Assembly (NCBI GenBank): GCA_025267735.1
Contig: CM046307.1
Location: 56,229,395 to 56,293,394 of the forward strand
Direction: 5' to 3'
Length of the DNA stretch: 64,000 nucleotides
From: Mactra quadrangularis
Taxonomy: Eukaryota; Mollusca; Bivalvia; Venerida; Mactridae
The position numbers were made by a program, and so were the translations under genes. Shown here one piece after another: positions 1 through 14,100 of this stretch (its first letter is position 1; every line of letters starts with the position of its first letter). The notes below the pieces were generated by a model, which did no database searches, was not told the origin of the DNA, and saw only the letters and a list, made by a program, of their open reading frames with translations.

Positions 1-1900
1 ATCATTAAATGCTTAGGATCTTGCTATTAAACCTACCTTGGTCGGGCTTATAATGAGCCCACACCAGTGATCATATTTGTATTTCTTGTTAATTAGCCCC
101 ACCTGAAAGGTCTCATAGTTATCTTAAAGCTGAAATATGAAATAGTTCTAAAATTTGTGAGCTGACAAAGGATCTAGTTTTCAGGTTGGTGGATTAGGGT
201 CCTCATAACTTCTTGTATTATTTTTGCTATGAAATACATACTGTACAGTGGGTAATTTTTGTACAAAATTTAGTTTCTAAATATTTGTTTGGAATTAAGT
301 TTCTAAACATGGCTGTCATCCAAAATAGTGTAATTTCTAAACCATAGAAATATATCTGTATCAATACAGACTAAGATGGGGGTATAAATCAAAAGCCCAA
401 GTTCTAAAACCCCATGAATTTAAAACTCCTTAGAAAATGCAAACACCATGAAATTTAAGCACTACTCAGTATAAGATCACAATAAATTTATTATATATCA
501 CAAGGCTCAGGTCAATGTCTTACTGTTGTGTCTCATGGTACCTTCATAGAGATTCCCAAGACTGAGTCTTGATATCATTTTTCTTTATTTCACATCTTAA
601 AATTTAAATTATTTTTCAATTCAGTTGTCACAATGTCTTGTATTCCTTTGTAACTTATAGTAATGTGTTTTTAATCAAATTTTTCATCCTGTCTTTGTCT
701 TCTATAACACTATATTTTGACCTAGTATATAAACTAGTATTTTATGAACTTAAATTTCAAAGCAAGGAGAAGGTATCAACTAGATGTTGCGAGACACTCT
801 TTTTTATTCCATTTTTTGTCATTTTTCAGTTCACTAATGGTTGAACATTAACTTATTTAAACTCTAAAGTACATTTACAATTTCAAATGAAACTTTAAAT
901 CAAATTTAAGTATCAATTTCCAACATACACATAGTTACAGCACTTTTTCTGATGCGGAATGAAAGTTTGGCATAAAAAATTATGGAATGTGATGTTTTTA
1001 TATTGAAGCTTTGAATGACTGGTAAAACCATTATGGGAAATTTGTTTATCCATTGCTATGGTTTCAGTTTTATACCATGTTCATATAACACCATTTTTGT
1101 ACAAAATACATATACCATGTCTAATGACAAAAAAATGCTTAATTGAAGTGTAGGGGCCAATTTTGGTAGTGTTTGAACTTTCTCTTTTAACCTCCCTCTA
1201 AAAGATTAATATGAAGTTTACAGGTGCTCTAGTTCCGCTGCCCATATATGGACACATCCATGACATGCTAGCTCCACTTACTGTTTCTTTAAAAAGTAAC
1301 TTGATGAACACTGCATTCATAAATGCTACCAATACATGCCAAGCTAAAGACTTAATGGAAAATAATGACCCTCGCAAATCATAATATCTGTGATATTCTT
1401 TAAAACTATCCAACTTTCATGCTACTATTTGTGCTTACCTGGTGAAGCTGCTAAATATTAACTTTATTTTGACAGGGCTTTTTCTGTGGGTTTTTGGAAA
1501 CAGGCCCCTGCCCAAATTGGGAATTTTTAACACTGTGAAAAGTCTGATTTGGGAAAAAATTATCGACAAATGGTATTTCATCATTAATTTTTCTGCATTA
1601 AATCTTTATATGCTTTTCTTTAGTGTCTCTGAAAGTGTTGCAGTGCCAGTGTTGTTAAAGAGCTTGTTCTGACAGTTCAGTGAGGCATTTAATGCAAATT
1701 CCCATGTATTTATTATTTTTACATGAAATCTCGTGGTTTCTTTTGTACAGGCAAGACCTCCTGTTCAAAGGGAATTATTTAACAAGATTAGGATTTTTTT
1801 TTTGAAATTGGGGAAAATGGTCGTTATTTGGCATTGGGAACGGGCCCCATATTCGGCCCCGTGAGATAGGCTGAAAAAGCCCTGTTTGATTTTATATAGT
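1..1900. other. Upstream non-coding sequence (RPTP intron or flank)
   Basis: AT-rich sequence without a recognisable exon or repeat boundary. I looked here and up to 5030 for the KNRY exon of D1 and did not find one, so the preceding coding exon probably lies left of the window. Confidence 0.5.
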
Positions 1901-1904
1901 TTTT

Positions 1905-4522
1905 TTCCCTACAATTTCTAGAAATGTCATCAGAATTTTAATTCACTCTAGGAATTAACAAGCTAATATAAATGATACATAATCTATTATAAACCATCTT
2001 GTATTTCTGTCATTTTGTTTTGATGAGATTTTTTTTATTCTAAGATTTTAGTGATGAAGTTTAGCGATGATGTTATTTTTGTATTCTAAGAAAACAGTGT
2101 TTAATTTACTGTCACATGATATAGTCTTCAATCATTGTGAGATACACACTGATGAGAATGTTATACTTGAGTGTCTCACTAACATTTCTCTCAACATCTT
2201 GCTATATTTAATGGAAATAATGAAAACATTTCTATCATGTAATGTAAGTAATGACTTCCTTCTATAGACATTAGACCTGATTTAAAGGCACTCTTTTTCA
2301 CCCTCTTTACTGTTTCTGGAAAGGCATAATCTCTTGATTTAGCTGTTAATCAGATACTAGGCACATATCACCATGAGTGACTGACAACTGCCCTACTTGA
2401 TTTAAAATCAGTGGTAAAAAAGATAATGGCTGCAGAAATAATTTCATGACCAAACTCCACAAAAGTATGGCCCACTGGGAAATAAAACATGAGCTTTGGA
2501 TCAGTAGACTAGTGTGCTAAGTTGCTAACCATTGAGCTTGCCAGACAGCGTACCTATCCTTCACTATTAAATCATAATTTCTGTGATTTTTTATGTGTGA
2601 CTATCCAACTTTTCAGCTGCTATTTAGGCTTCACTTGTTTGGCAACTATATAAACACATATTTGACTGTGTGCAGTATTTTTCATACAATTTCTAGTCAG
2701 AATTTTAATTCACTCCATGAATTAACAAGCTAATATAAACGATACATAATCTATTATAAACCATCTTGTATTTCTGTCATTTTGTTTTGATGAGATTTTT
2801 TCATTTCTACGATTTTAGCGATGACGTTATTTTTGTATTGTAAGAAAACAGTGTTTAATTTACTGTCACATGATATAGTCTTCAATCATTGTGAGATACA
2901 CACTGATGAGAATGTTATACTTGAGTGTCTCACTAACATTTCTCTCAACATCTTGCTATATTTAATGGAAATAATGAAAACATTTCTATCATGTAATGTA
3001 AGTAATGACTTCCTTCTATAGACGTTAGACCTGATTTAAAGGCACTCTTTTTCACACTTTTTACTGTTCCTGGAAAGGCTTAATCTTGATTTAGCTGTTA
3101 ATCAGTTACTAAGGCACATATCTCCATGAGTGACTGACAACTGCCCTACATGATTTAAAATCAGAGGTAGAAGGGATAATGGCTGCAGAAATAATTTCAT
3201 GACCAAACTTCATAAAAGTATGGCCCACTGGGAAATAAAACATAAGCTTTGGATCAGTAGACTAGTGTGCTAACCATTGAGCTTGCCAGACAGCATACCG
3301 ATCCTTCACTATTGGATCATAATTTCTGTGATTTTTTATGTGTTACTATCCAACTTTTCAGCTGTTATTTGGGCTTCACTTGTTTGGCAACTACCGGTAT
3401 ATAAACATATATTTGACTGTATGTAGTATTTTTCATACAATTTCTAGTCAGAATTTTAATTCACTCCATGAATTAACAAGCTAATATAAACGATACATAA
3501 TCTATTATAAACCATCTTGTATTTCTGTCATTTTGTTTTGATGAGATTTTTTCATTTCTACGATTTTAGCGATGACGTTATTTTTGTATTGTAAGAAAAC
3601 AGTGTTTAATTTACTGTCACATGATATAGTCTTCAATCATTGTGAGATACACACTGATGAGAATGTTATACTTGAGTGTCTCACTAACATTTCTCTCAAC
3701 ATCTTGCTATATTTAATGGAAATAATGAAAACATTTCTATCATGTAATGTAAGTAATGACTTCCTTCTATAGACGTTAGACCTGATTTAAAGGCACTCTT
3801 TTTCACACTTTTTACTGTTCCTGGAAAGGCTTAATCTTGATTTAGCTGTTAATCAGTTACTAAGGCACATATCTCCATGAGTGACTGACAACTGCCCTAC
3901 ATGATTTAAAATCAGAGGTAGAAGGGATAATGGCTGCAGAAATAATTTCATGACCAAACTTCATAAAAGTATGGCCCACTGGGAAATAAAACATAAGCTT
4001 TGGATCAGTAGACTAGTGTGCTAACCATTGAGCTTGCCAGACAGCATACCGATCCTTCACTATTGGATCATAATTTCTGTGATTTTTTATGTGTTACTAT
4101 CCAACTTTTCAGCTGTTATTTGGGCTTCACTTGTTTGGCAACTACCGGTATATAAACATATATTTGACTGTATGTAGTATTTTTCATACAATTTCTAGTC
4201 AGAATTTTAATTCACTCCATGAATTAACAAGCTAATATAAACGATACATAATCTATTATAAACCATCTTGTATTTCTGTCATTTTGTTTTGATGAGATTT
4301 TTTTATTTCTACGATTTTAGCGATGACGTTATTTTTGTATTGTAAGAAAACAGTGTTTAATTTACTGTCACATGATATAGTCTTCAATCACTGTGAGAAA
4401 TACACTGATGAGAATGTTATACTTAAGTGTCTCACTAACATTTCTCTCAACATTTTGGTATATTTAATGGAAATAATGAAAACATTTCTATCATGTAATG
4501 TAAATTATGACTTTCTACCATA
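1905..4522. repeat. 751-bp tandem repeat array, about 3.5 copies
   Basis: Corresponding points fall at 2067, 2821, 3572 and 4323 (periods 754, 751, 751). The second and third units are identical or nearly so over their full length; the first and fourth are diverged. Units 1-3 carry a reverse copy of SINE family 1 (for example 2300-2570). A 66-residue open frame recurs in every unit, but it looks fortuitous: no recognisable motif and no gene context. Confidence 0.93.
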
Positions 4523-4544
4523 GCTTTTAAGACATGATATAAAG

Positions 4545-4850
4545 CAGCGCTGCTATTAAGGCAGTAGCACACGAGTTTACTGATCAAGGGGTGGTCGATG
4601 CACTTCCAGGGCAAGGCATACTTTCTTGGAGCTTGGTCATGAAATGATTTCTAGGACAATTCTCCTACTGTCCACTGATTCTAAATCATGTTGGGCAGTT
4701 ATCAGTCACTGACAATAGTATGCACCTAGTTGCTGGTTAACAGCTAAATTTGCCATCCCATGAGCAGTGAGTAGGTTTACTGACCACCATCATGTAATTA
4801 CAATTTGTTATGACAGTGATAACCTCAATAAAAATAACAAAAAGTGCTAT
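4545..4850 (+). mobile_element. SINE family 1 copy, degraded head
   Basis: It carries the family body: the GTCATGAAATGATTTCT stretch, GGGCAGTTATCAGTCACTGAC, a TGGTTAACAGCTAAAT block and a GTGAGTAGG end. The tRNA-like head is barely recognisable. Confidence 0.7.
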
Positions 4851-5030
4851 TGAAAAACATCTTCATTGAGTGTTTCAGCAACAAATTGTATTAGTAAACT
4901 TTACTTATGTGCGAGTTGTCATGAAGTACCTCATACATTGCTCCAAAGTTTGGGGATTTGACCTACATGCAGATCAACTTATGTATGAGTAAATACTGTA
5001 TGTTAAATAAATATCAATTTATGTTTTCAG

Positions 5031-5107
5031 ATGACCATTCATTGATAAGGTTACATGGAATACCACCTAAAGATGACAATGATTATATCAATGCTAGTTA
5101 CATAAAG
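5031..5107 (+). CDS. RPTP exon 1 of window (start of D1)
   Basis: Acceptor tttcag before 5031 and donor gtaagt after 5107. Two bases complete a split codon (probably Tyr), then 25 residues starting DHSLIRLHG and ending DYINASYIK. This is the D1 segment just after the KNRY phosphotyrosine-recognition loop, which must lie on an upstream exon. The DYINASYI motif is a hallmark of classical PTP domains. The exon ends in phase 0, followed by an intron of about 12 kb. Confidence 0.9.
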
Positions 5108-8100
5108 GTAAGTTAACATATATTCGTTTTACCTCGACTACCAACTACCGTACTTGGAGATTAGTGGAGCTATTTTCCTCCATTGTATGTTAGTGTCACT
5201 GTAACAAATCTTGTTTGAGTTTTTAGGTGCAACATTTTTTAAAAACCTTTAGAACCACTGAAGTGAATCACAATATTTATGAGATTACCATTGGAGGCCA
5301 AATAATAAGTTGCATGATAGGATTGAGGCTTGCATGATTCTAAGTAAAACATATATAATTATATTAACAGATATCTAAATCAAAGGTCATTTCTTTAAAT
5401 TGAAAAGAAAGAAATTGTTCCAATCCTATAAAATTTCTAACTTTGTAATTAACAAAAAATTCAGTGCTTCAGGGCTTTGACTTTTGTATCTTATATTATG
5501 TCACACATTGAACACCAAATGTCATATGATACAGGCACCTTATATAGAACATTATTCTACTTGCGCTCAATCCATTCCCCTATGTAATTTAACTAATTTT
5601 TCCATAGTGTTTTCTACAAGTCTATATTACATAACTAAAGATTTATTTGGTTATATGGTATTCCCTTGTCAAATCAGGAATTGTTTTAGTGTTATTTATA
5701 TCAACATGGATCATACCCATGGGGGTCCCCTTTCCTGTATTATGATCAATTTATTTGATGTATATTCTGTGCCTGTTTAATGTTATAGTCTTATATTTTT
5801 TTAGATAAATGTATTATGTTACTAGATTACATGATACTGTATTAAAACTTGTTTCCTTATTAAGGCATTCATTGACATTGTACATATGTTTAATTACTGA
5901 AGAAGCAATGTCTTGTCTTTTTAATCTATGTAAGAATTAGAGATAATGTCAATGACATCTTAGTGCAGACTTTTACTTAGAATTTCCATAGTACATTTGA
6001 GTCTGAAAAATATCAGGAACAGCTACAGTAAAAAACACAGACCTTCCACAAATTGAAAAGAAGCAAAGAGGAAGATATATATTATTTCAGATTATAAAAG
6101 GAATGCAAAAATTAATGAAAACAAGAACCTAAGTGATGCAAAGCTATGTTATTGACCACAGAAAAAGTCTCAGAAAGCTAGTTCCTAATTTTGCATTGTT
6201 TTTTAAAATGTTTTTATAATGTCAGATTTTAAATTATATTATATAGTTACTATCTTGGGTAGACAAATCAAAATTAAAGTTATTTTCATATCAAAGGGAG
6301 ATAATATTTCTCACTTCTACTAGGTTTTCATTGATATTTTTGTTTTATAAATCTAAACCATGCAAAATGATGAACTTATTGTTTTATTACAAAAATAAAT
6401 AAAAATAATTGTTTCTCTCAAGTAAATAAATAAAGAGATTTTAGACTTATTGGATATAGTTAGATCTAGCCTGGATTCCAGGCGATGAAGTATTTTATTT
6501 TTATTAATTCTCCAACTAATTATGTTGAGCCAGTCTACATTTCTATCTAATCATGATAATTCAGACATCTCTCTCAATGCAGTATGATAGAAAATAAACT
6601 GGCTACAATATAAGTCTGTTATGATGTATAAAATATAAATAAAAAGACAAAACAAACTAATTATCAGATTAGTAGCTAGTCTAAGTTAGATCCAGTGCTG
6701 CTGAAAACTGGTTATCAAATAATTACCAGTCCAACTTAATAACCACTTGGCCACACCTGCTCCATTGTTATTTGCCATGTTACAGTATGTTTATCTACAT
6801 TCTAGATTTTTGTATTGTCTCACTACAGGAATATGTTTTATGACACTATAAGTTGTAGCCCTTGTAATTTATAGATTGTGTCAGTTTTCGTAATATAGCC
6901 AGCTTATCTTTTTGATATTATTTTCACATTTGCTTTGTGTCACCCTCAGTTGTCTATACTTACTATTCATCATCAACAATGATGTTGCAACGTCATTTTT
7001 ATATCCACAACCTTTGTCAGAGTGATAAACTGAGCTGAAGTGGTCAAGTCATTTTCAGCTTGGCGCAGCATGCTTTGCTTTGATCACTTCAACAGTAAAG
7101 CATGCTTTGTGGCCTTTTGTGCGCCAACAACTTGATGATGTATATAATGTTTCTCATGTGTTATTTATATTATTTTCTGTTTTTTAATGTATATATGTTA
7201 TATACTGTCTTTCTTCATCGTCATTTATATTTTAATAATTGCAAAGTCATTTAGCTTTATAGCTCCCCTGAACACAAAGTGCTCAAAGTGAGCCATTGAC
7301 TGGGCAGTTTATATCTGGCATGTGTGTGTCCATTGTAAACAATTTCCTAAGAAAAGTCTTAAAACTTATGGTTATCTAATTTTGTATGCTATGCGTCACT
7401 TGACAGTCCTTCCACTACAAAGATTGTTTATTATAACATGCACATGGTCAATATTGATCATGCCTTAAAGGTCAACAAATGTAAAAAAGAATATTTTAAA
7501 AAGCTTGTAACAATAAAGCTTTACACCCCCTCGGGGTCAGAGTTAGCACACCCTAGGGGTCGCAAGTTTACATAGAGTTATACCAGAAAATGATATAAAT
7601 TTCCCTCTATATAACTGTTCAGCCCAGAGCTTTAATATTTGGCATGTGGCATAACCTTACCGTCTTCGTCGAAAATGAAAGTCTTAAGAAACCATATGCC
7701 AGATGCCCTAAGGCTCTTGTTCTCTGGGGCTTGTAATATCAAGCATCTTATGACTGATTTTAGTCAAAGGTAAATCACTCTATATTGTTATGTTTAAATT
7801 GTAGCAAGATTTTTGATAAATATGCTGCCCAGGTGAGCAACCCAGGGTTCTCAGGAACCTCTTGTATTAACATTGTATGGACTTTAATCACAATAACATT
7901 GCATATAATATTTATTATTAATAATTATATATTGCAATATGAGTACGAGTCTATTGTTTCACAAGATAACACATTAATGTTATGAAATAATACAATGGAG
8001 ATTTATTCACTGTATTGTTCCTCCTCTTATTCCTATCTCATCATTCCATTGTTTATATCATTTAGATTGAAATATGGTGCACTTATTGATATTGAAATAT

Positions 8101-11100
8101 TTGCTCATAACAGAGGCGGTTATCTAGCAATCTATAATAATAAACAGTGTCCACCAAAAGTTGGGAGACATTTTTACTTTGCTAAGGCTTACAAAATAGT
8201 TTTTATCAAAACTTTGAAATGCTTTTCAATTTTACTTTAATTTTATGTCTGGGCTATCAGGCCAAACACATATATCTACTGTATTTTTAGCCTCAATCAA
8301 TCTGTATGTAAGTAATCAGCAAATAGTTCATTTGCAAAGCCAAAATTGTCAATATGTGTAATAAGTTGTGCATCCCAGTAGAGATGTTGACATTGCCTTA
8401 AATAGTAATAATACACTTACTAAAAGTGCTTTAAAGCTAATATTATGGAGAAGAAATCTGAATCCTATGAATATGATGCATTCATGAAATTTGTTTTCAT
8501 TTAGATATGCTAAAATTAACAGTTCTACAAAAACAGTCATTGAAACTCAAGGATTTATTGAATGCACTCTTCAGAATAAGTTTTACAAGTTTTCAGGATG
8601 TGCAAACAGGATACGGTACTCCAATATGAGAACTTGCCATACTTATAACCATTGGCATTTGTTTAAACGCATAAAAATGTTCAGGACTCAAATTTATCAG
8701 TAATTCTGAGCTCAAACTGATTGGATATACCATAAGTATTATTTCACCCCTAATAAAAGCCCCCCCCCTTTGGAAAAAGTAATGACCCCCCCCCCCCAGG
8801 TACGTTAAATGGGAACAGTCAATACGGTATCCCATATTTTGGTGGGCACTGTACAACAAGTGTCAACATGTTGTTAACATGATAAAATATCTGATGGCTA
8901 CAGATTCTGCGTATTACCAGCATAATATAATGATAATGATTGATACAGTGGCATTGTATAAAGTTTGATTGAAGATGTCTAGTTCCTGGAGACATCATTA
9001 TGTAATTGTTGTTTGCATGCAGTCTGCTACTACATATCTGTATGGACAGTAATCTGCAGATATTGGTGCATATGTTTAATTGAACAAATGTCAAATTATT
9101 GATATATTGCAATCTCTGAAATCATAATTTTCTAATAGGGCTTTACTAGCCGTCACCCTCTTAGCTCTTTGTGTAGCTCACAAGTCTACTGATAGAGGGA
9201 TTGTGGTTTTGATTGGTATACACTTTTCTGCATAGCTTGCTTAGATATTATTGCAATCTGACTAGAATTTAAAGTATTACAGCTCTTTAAAACTTTGAGC
9301 CAAGGCTGATTTTTCACTTTTTTCTTCTTGAAACAGTAGAATTTCTGATGTCATAGTCACATGGTATTGCCACCGTGTATATTTTATTTTTTAGTTGTTC
9401 TCCCTGTCAGATTTATTAACTACAATCTCCGTAATCAGATATCCTGTAGAGCATTGTCGTACAGGATCTCTACTGTCTCGGTGGAAGGTCACGTCGAGAT
9501 GAACTTTGTGTCGACCAATCAATGCGTAACTTTCATCTAGACGAAACACTAATAATAACATTTTGATTTCATAATTTCTATTTTGAGACCTAGGTTTGCA
9601 AGCTAATGTAACAGCGGTATTATTTACAGTCTGTGATTGGACGGCTCATTTCAAATTGCGTGACGTAGACAATGTAAACAAGTTACATATCATAACAATT
9701 TCGTCATTAATATTATGATGAGATAAGTTCACCTGAACATGACCTTCATTTGAAAAAGGCCAGATCTAAATTAGCGAGTAGGGGACTGGAAAATTTTAGA
9801 TCGGGTTTTAATCAGATTGTATTAACTATGTCAAACTAAACTTTTTATGGACATGTCTAAAATATGTCTATAATTCATATGCAAGGGAGGTAATTACTAA
9901 CTCCAGATGACAGATATTATCAAATAATTTTGCAACTGAGAGCTATGTTATGAATCTAATCCATAAAAAACAACCAACATATTGTAATAAATAAAAAATA
10001 CCTCATGTTTTTAGCATGTATACACCTTTTAATTGTGATTTGCATTAGGGATTGTATACCTTAAATGTCCTAATCAGCATACACTGGTAAAAACACTATC
10101 TACATAAAACAGTGCCTCTAGGATTATTTTTTCCCCCAAATTAGACTTATAAGTTTATACCCAAGATTATGTCTCTTGCGGAGAGCATTATGCATCATTA
10201 GCATGTTAAATTGAACCAAACAGAAATAGATGTTAAGATAATCAGAAGTGATGGTTGCCGTGGGTTATATGTCTGTGATTTCCATGTTGGACATTGTGCT
10301 TGTCTGTTGGGTTGCTGTAGACAGACTGACAAATTGGCTGCTCTCCTTGTTAAAAAAATGTTTCAGTACTTGACATTTTGTGATCAGTGTAGGATAAGAC
10401 ATAAAAAACATCCTCAAAGTAGGTTTTTATACCCCCGCTTCGAAGAAGAGGGGGGTATACTGTTTTACCCTTGTCCGTGTGTGTCCGTCCGTTACAAAAT
10501 TTCCGTCGCAGTTTTCTCAGCAACTATAACATGCAGCAGCCTAATACTTTGCATATTGCTTCATCCCATAGTCCCATGTGGTGTAAAGCGATTTCATGCT
10601 CCTTGCTCATCTACTTTCTGTTTGTCGCATATTTTTAGATTTTTGCGGGGGTATCACTTGTGAGCATTAGCTCACAGATTTACTTGTTCTTCCATTTTCA
10701 TAACTTTTTTAATATTCTATCATTTCTATGGGATACCGTACTACTCTGGAGTACCCACTCCTACAAATCAATGATTCATAAGAGATAAATTAGTGTTGTA
10801 TTAAGTAAAATCATGCCATTTAACTTTCTATAAAATACTGATTTTTTACCGATTACAAATGAGCTACTTATTAGAAGGATTAGCCACTTCATGTTAGTCC
10901 ATCATATGATCAAATATAAAAATATTATAGAAGATAACATACCTTGACGGCCATTTGTTTTTATATTATGACTAGCCCTGATCACAAGAAGGCACATATG
11001 TTTTGGTCTGTTTCTTAAGGATAGTGCTACCTAGCTCATTGTCCCCTGGTACCCTTCTTACACCAAAAGCAATAAATATGCAATATCAAATTGAAGGTAC

Positions 11101-14100
11101 CAGGGGAAGAAGTGCAAGCAAGCAATATGTTGAAGAAATGAGCCATATGTGTAACCAGTGTGTTAAACTGTGCACTAAATAATCTCTCATCCTTGATTTA
11201 AGACTATGCTGATTATATTGAATTATTTGTATAGGTAAAACAATTTTGCTGCTATGAAATGATGGAACAAAAACATGTCTTGAGATAATCCAGTTGCTTT
11301 CAAACTTAACTTGATTAAAAAATAAAGAAATTTCTCAGAAAATCTAGTTAGGTTTCAAGGAAACAAGTTTTTATTCTGTGATAATTTTTTCTGCAGTATA
11401 AATATGAAATGTCTTCACTAGTTCATGAGCTGATCAGTCAGGGTGGTTTCTGGTGTGACAGGTTCTGTGAAAGTATGAATATTTATTGAAAGAGCTGCAC
11501 ACTAAAACTGATATATTGTGAAATCATATCACTATAGTATCATATCATATCAGAACCCTTAAAATGTTATAAACTTAGGAAAGGGAGGTTACTCTTACAA
11601 ACATGAGTAATATGTTTAATCTGAAATTCGGTACTTTTTCCTTAAAAAAGGAGGCATTACCTAAAGTTCTATTGAGGACCTTATAAATTAACTATCTGAA
11701 AACTTTTTTTATTTAGGTAATTTTTATTCATTTTAAGATACCCGGTATATTCAATGTACCCAGATAATTTATTAAAATAAAAACAAATGCACCTCTTTTA
11801 ATTTTTACTGTCGTAAAAAGGATATTATCATATTGAGACAACTGTATTGCAACTAATAAATCTCAACTTACTTGAAGGTACACAGGCCTATTTATTGACA
11901 ATGCCAATGTATTGACAATTTTGGTGTTCTGGACATGAATACCAATCTTTATGAAAGATGTTATCATTTAGCACTTCTTCTTGTTTTATAGATACAGTTA
12001 TACTAACTGCCAACAGGTGCATCAATTTACTAGAAATAAAACATGTTCCAGAAAAAACCACATATTGTTCTCTGATAGCTAGCCAAAATGTGTTAGCCAA
12101 TCTGAGTACAAAAAAACTCGATGCAATCAGTGTGTCAATAAATTATTTGCCTCACTAACATTTGGCAGGCTTAGCGCAAAATAGTCGTATCTTAATTTAG
12201 AAAAAGAGTGAGTTACAACTGTTTAACACTTAGCCTGAGATTTCCCATTTAAGAAACATGTACGAGCGTACATTTATGCAAAAAATGTGTTAGCATTACT
12301 TATCAGGAACTGAGCAACGTAAAAAACACAGACCTTCCATACAGACAAAAAATCAAAGATGGAGATGTTTTCAAACTTTTTGTTGTAAAAGGATATAAAT
12401 ATTTATTTAATTATTAACCCAGGACTCTTAATATAACATATTCAGGGGTCTTAGTCATGTGATGTACATCAACAAATTCTGGTTTAAACAAAAATTTGTT
12501 TTTCAGCAACATTCTTTCCTGACAAATAAAAAATGAATGACATCATATTGTCCATGAAATAACTCCCATATTTGTACCTTTCTTTTCCCGACAAATTTTA
12601 ATTGATCCTTGAGTTTTGATTTTTTTGCTTCAAATCCTTCATACAAAAAAATTGAGCATGTGTTAAAAATATTTGTATGAAGGATTCTGAGTAAACGATC
12701 GATAGACTACATGTATAATATTATCTGGAAATCAAATATTTTGTTTTTTCCCTGCATAAGTAGACTACTACTCACAGGCAAATGTGTGCATTTTTTTACA
12801 AAGAAATGTAATACCTTTTGTTACTTTATGTAATATTTGATAATCTTTCTAATTTTTTAACTGCTGCATTAATTGATGAATAACAAGCATCTGTTTTCAT
12901 ACTGAAAATCACATGACCATATACATGTACCAGTACTCTGATATTGGTTCCTGGAAAACACAAACTGACATGTGAGTAAAGGAACAGTAATAAGCTAAAA
13001 AACTAACTGACGTCAATAGTGATTTAGATAATTTGACTATCAGTAATTAAATTGACTACTTCTTAATAGACTTATGAAGGAAATAAATCAAGTCTGATGC
13101 TGTGAGCTAAACAGTAACTGTTATTTCCAATCATGTCGAAGATTTTCCTCTCTAAAGTTTTAACATTTTAACTGACTCAAGTTTTAATTGGTTTAGCCAG
13201 TTCCTTGTTGGTTCAAATCACATCTAAATCTCAATTGTTTCCTTGAGCAAAAATGTTTATCTGACATCAGTGTATTGCCAGTGTTATGTCAGTTTAGAAT
13301 CAGTGTATATCCCTCTGAATATGTCAGTGTGTTGTCAGTTGGTATAAAATTTATTGTCAGTCAAATATCAGATCTGAGGTTTGACTGGTTATACACTAGC
13401 AATAGACTGAAAAGGCCAAAATCACTGCTATTGTCAGTGGGATGTCATTGTGTTGTCAGTGTTTTTTTTATTTTCAGTTAAATGTCAGTGTGGTATCAGT
13501 TCAAAGTCAGCTAAAACTTGTTTAAGGGGACATTATAATTATAAGAAATAACAAGTAGATTGTCTCAAATTTAATGTTACACTTAGTCAATTTATGCTTA
13601 TTATGACTGAAAATAAAATTGCTTGTGCTGGTAATAGACTGACTACATGTCTGACAATGATCTGATAATCAACTGTCAATAGACTGGATCCGTGTATTGT
13701 CAGGTCTGGTTACAGACTGATAATTGGCTGGCAAGGAGCTGGAGTTTGTCTGGCAAGAATATGGCAATAAACTGATAACACACTGACGATGTTGCAAATT
13801 TTCGTAAGGGTGGGCTTGAGAGTAATTAATTTAAGTCATAATCTAAGTTTCACATCCAAGCTAAAATGAATTTGGATATTTAATATGTAATCTGAATATA
13901 GTCTGGGTTTTTTTCAAAACTCTCAAAGTTTGAATAATTTCACATTGACTGAATCACATGTCATTCTCTAAAATAAACGCAAAGGTGACCTTGAGTCTTG
14001 AATCAGCAAATGGACATTGCCATTTAGTATCATGGTTGTTAGAGGACAAACATTTTTTTTAAAACATGAAGTCATATATCATGGGTTTAGCAGAAAAACA

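Noticed and set aside
2067..4523. Four recurring 66-codon frames
   Set aside because: They recur because the 751-bp unit is tandemly repeated. Non-polar low-complexity peptide with no start context or family resemblance.
5484..5780. 98-codon + strand frame in the large intron
   Set aside because: Cys/Tyr-rich without family resemblance, no acceptor-donor arrangement fitting the RPTP frame; treated as chance in AT-rich DNA.
10211..10663. 150-codon open frame, + strand
   Set aside because: Its second half is the CCCCC-ended MITE, and the same peptide appears wherever that element lies (57233-57544, 62188-62421). No exon signals or domain.
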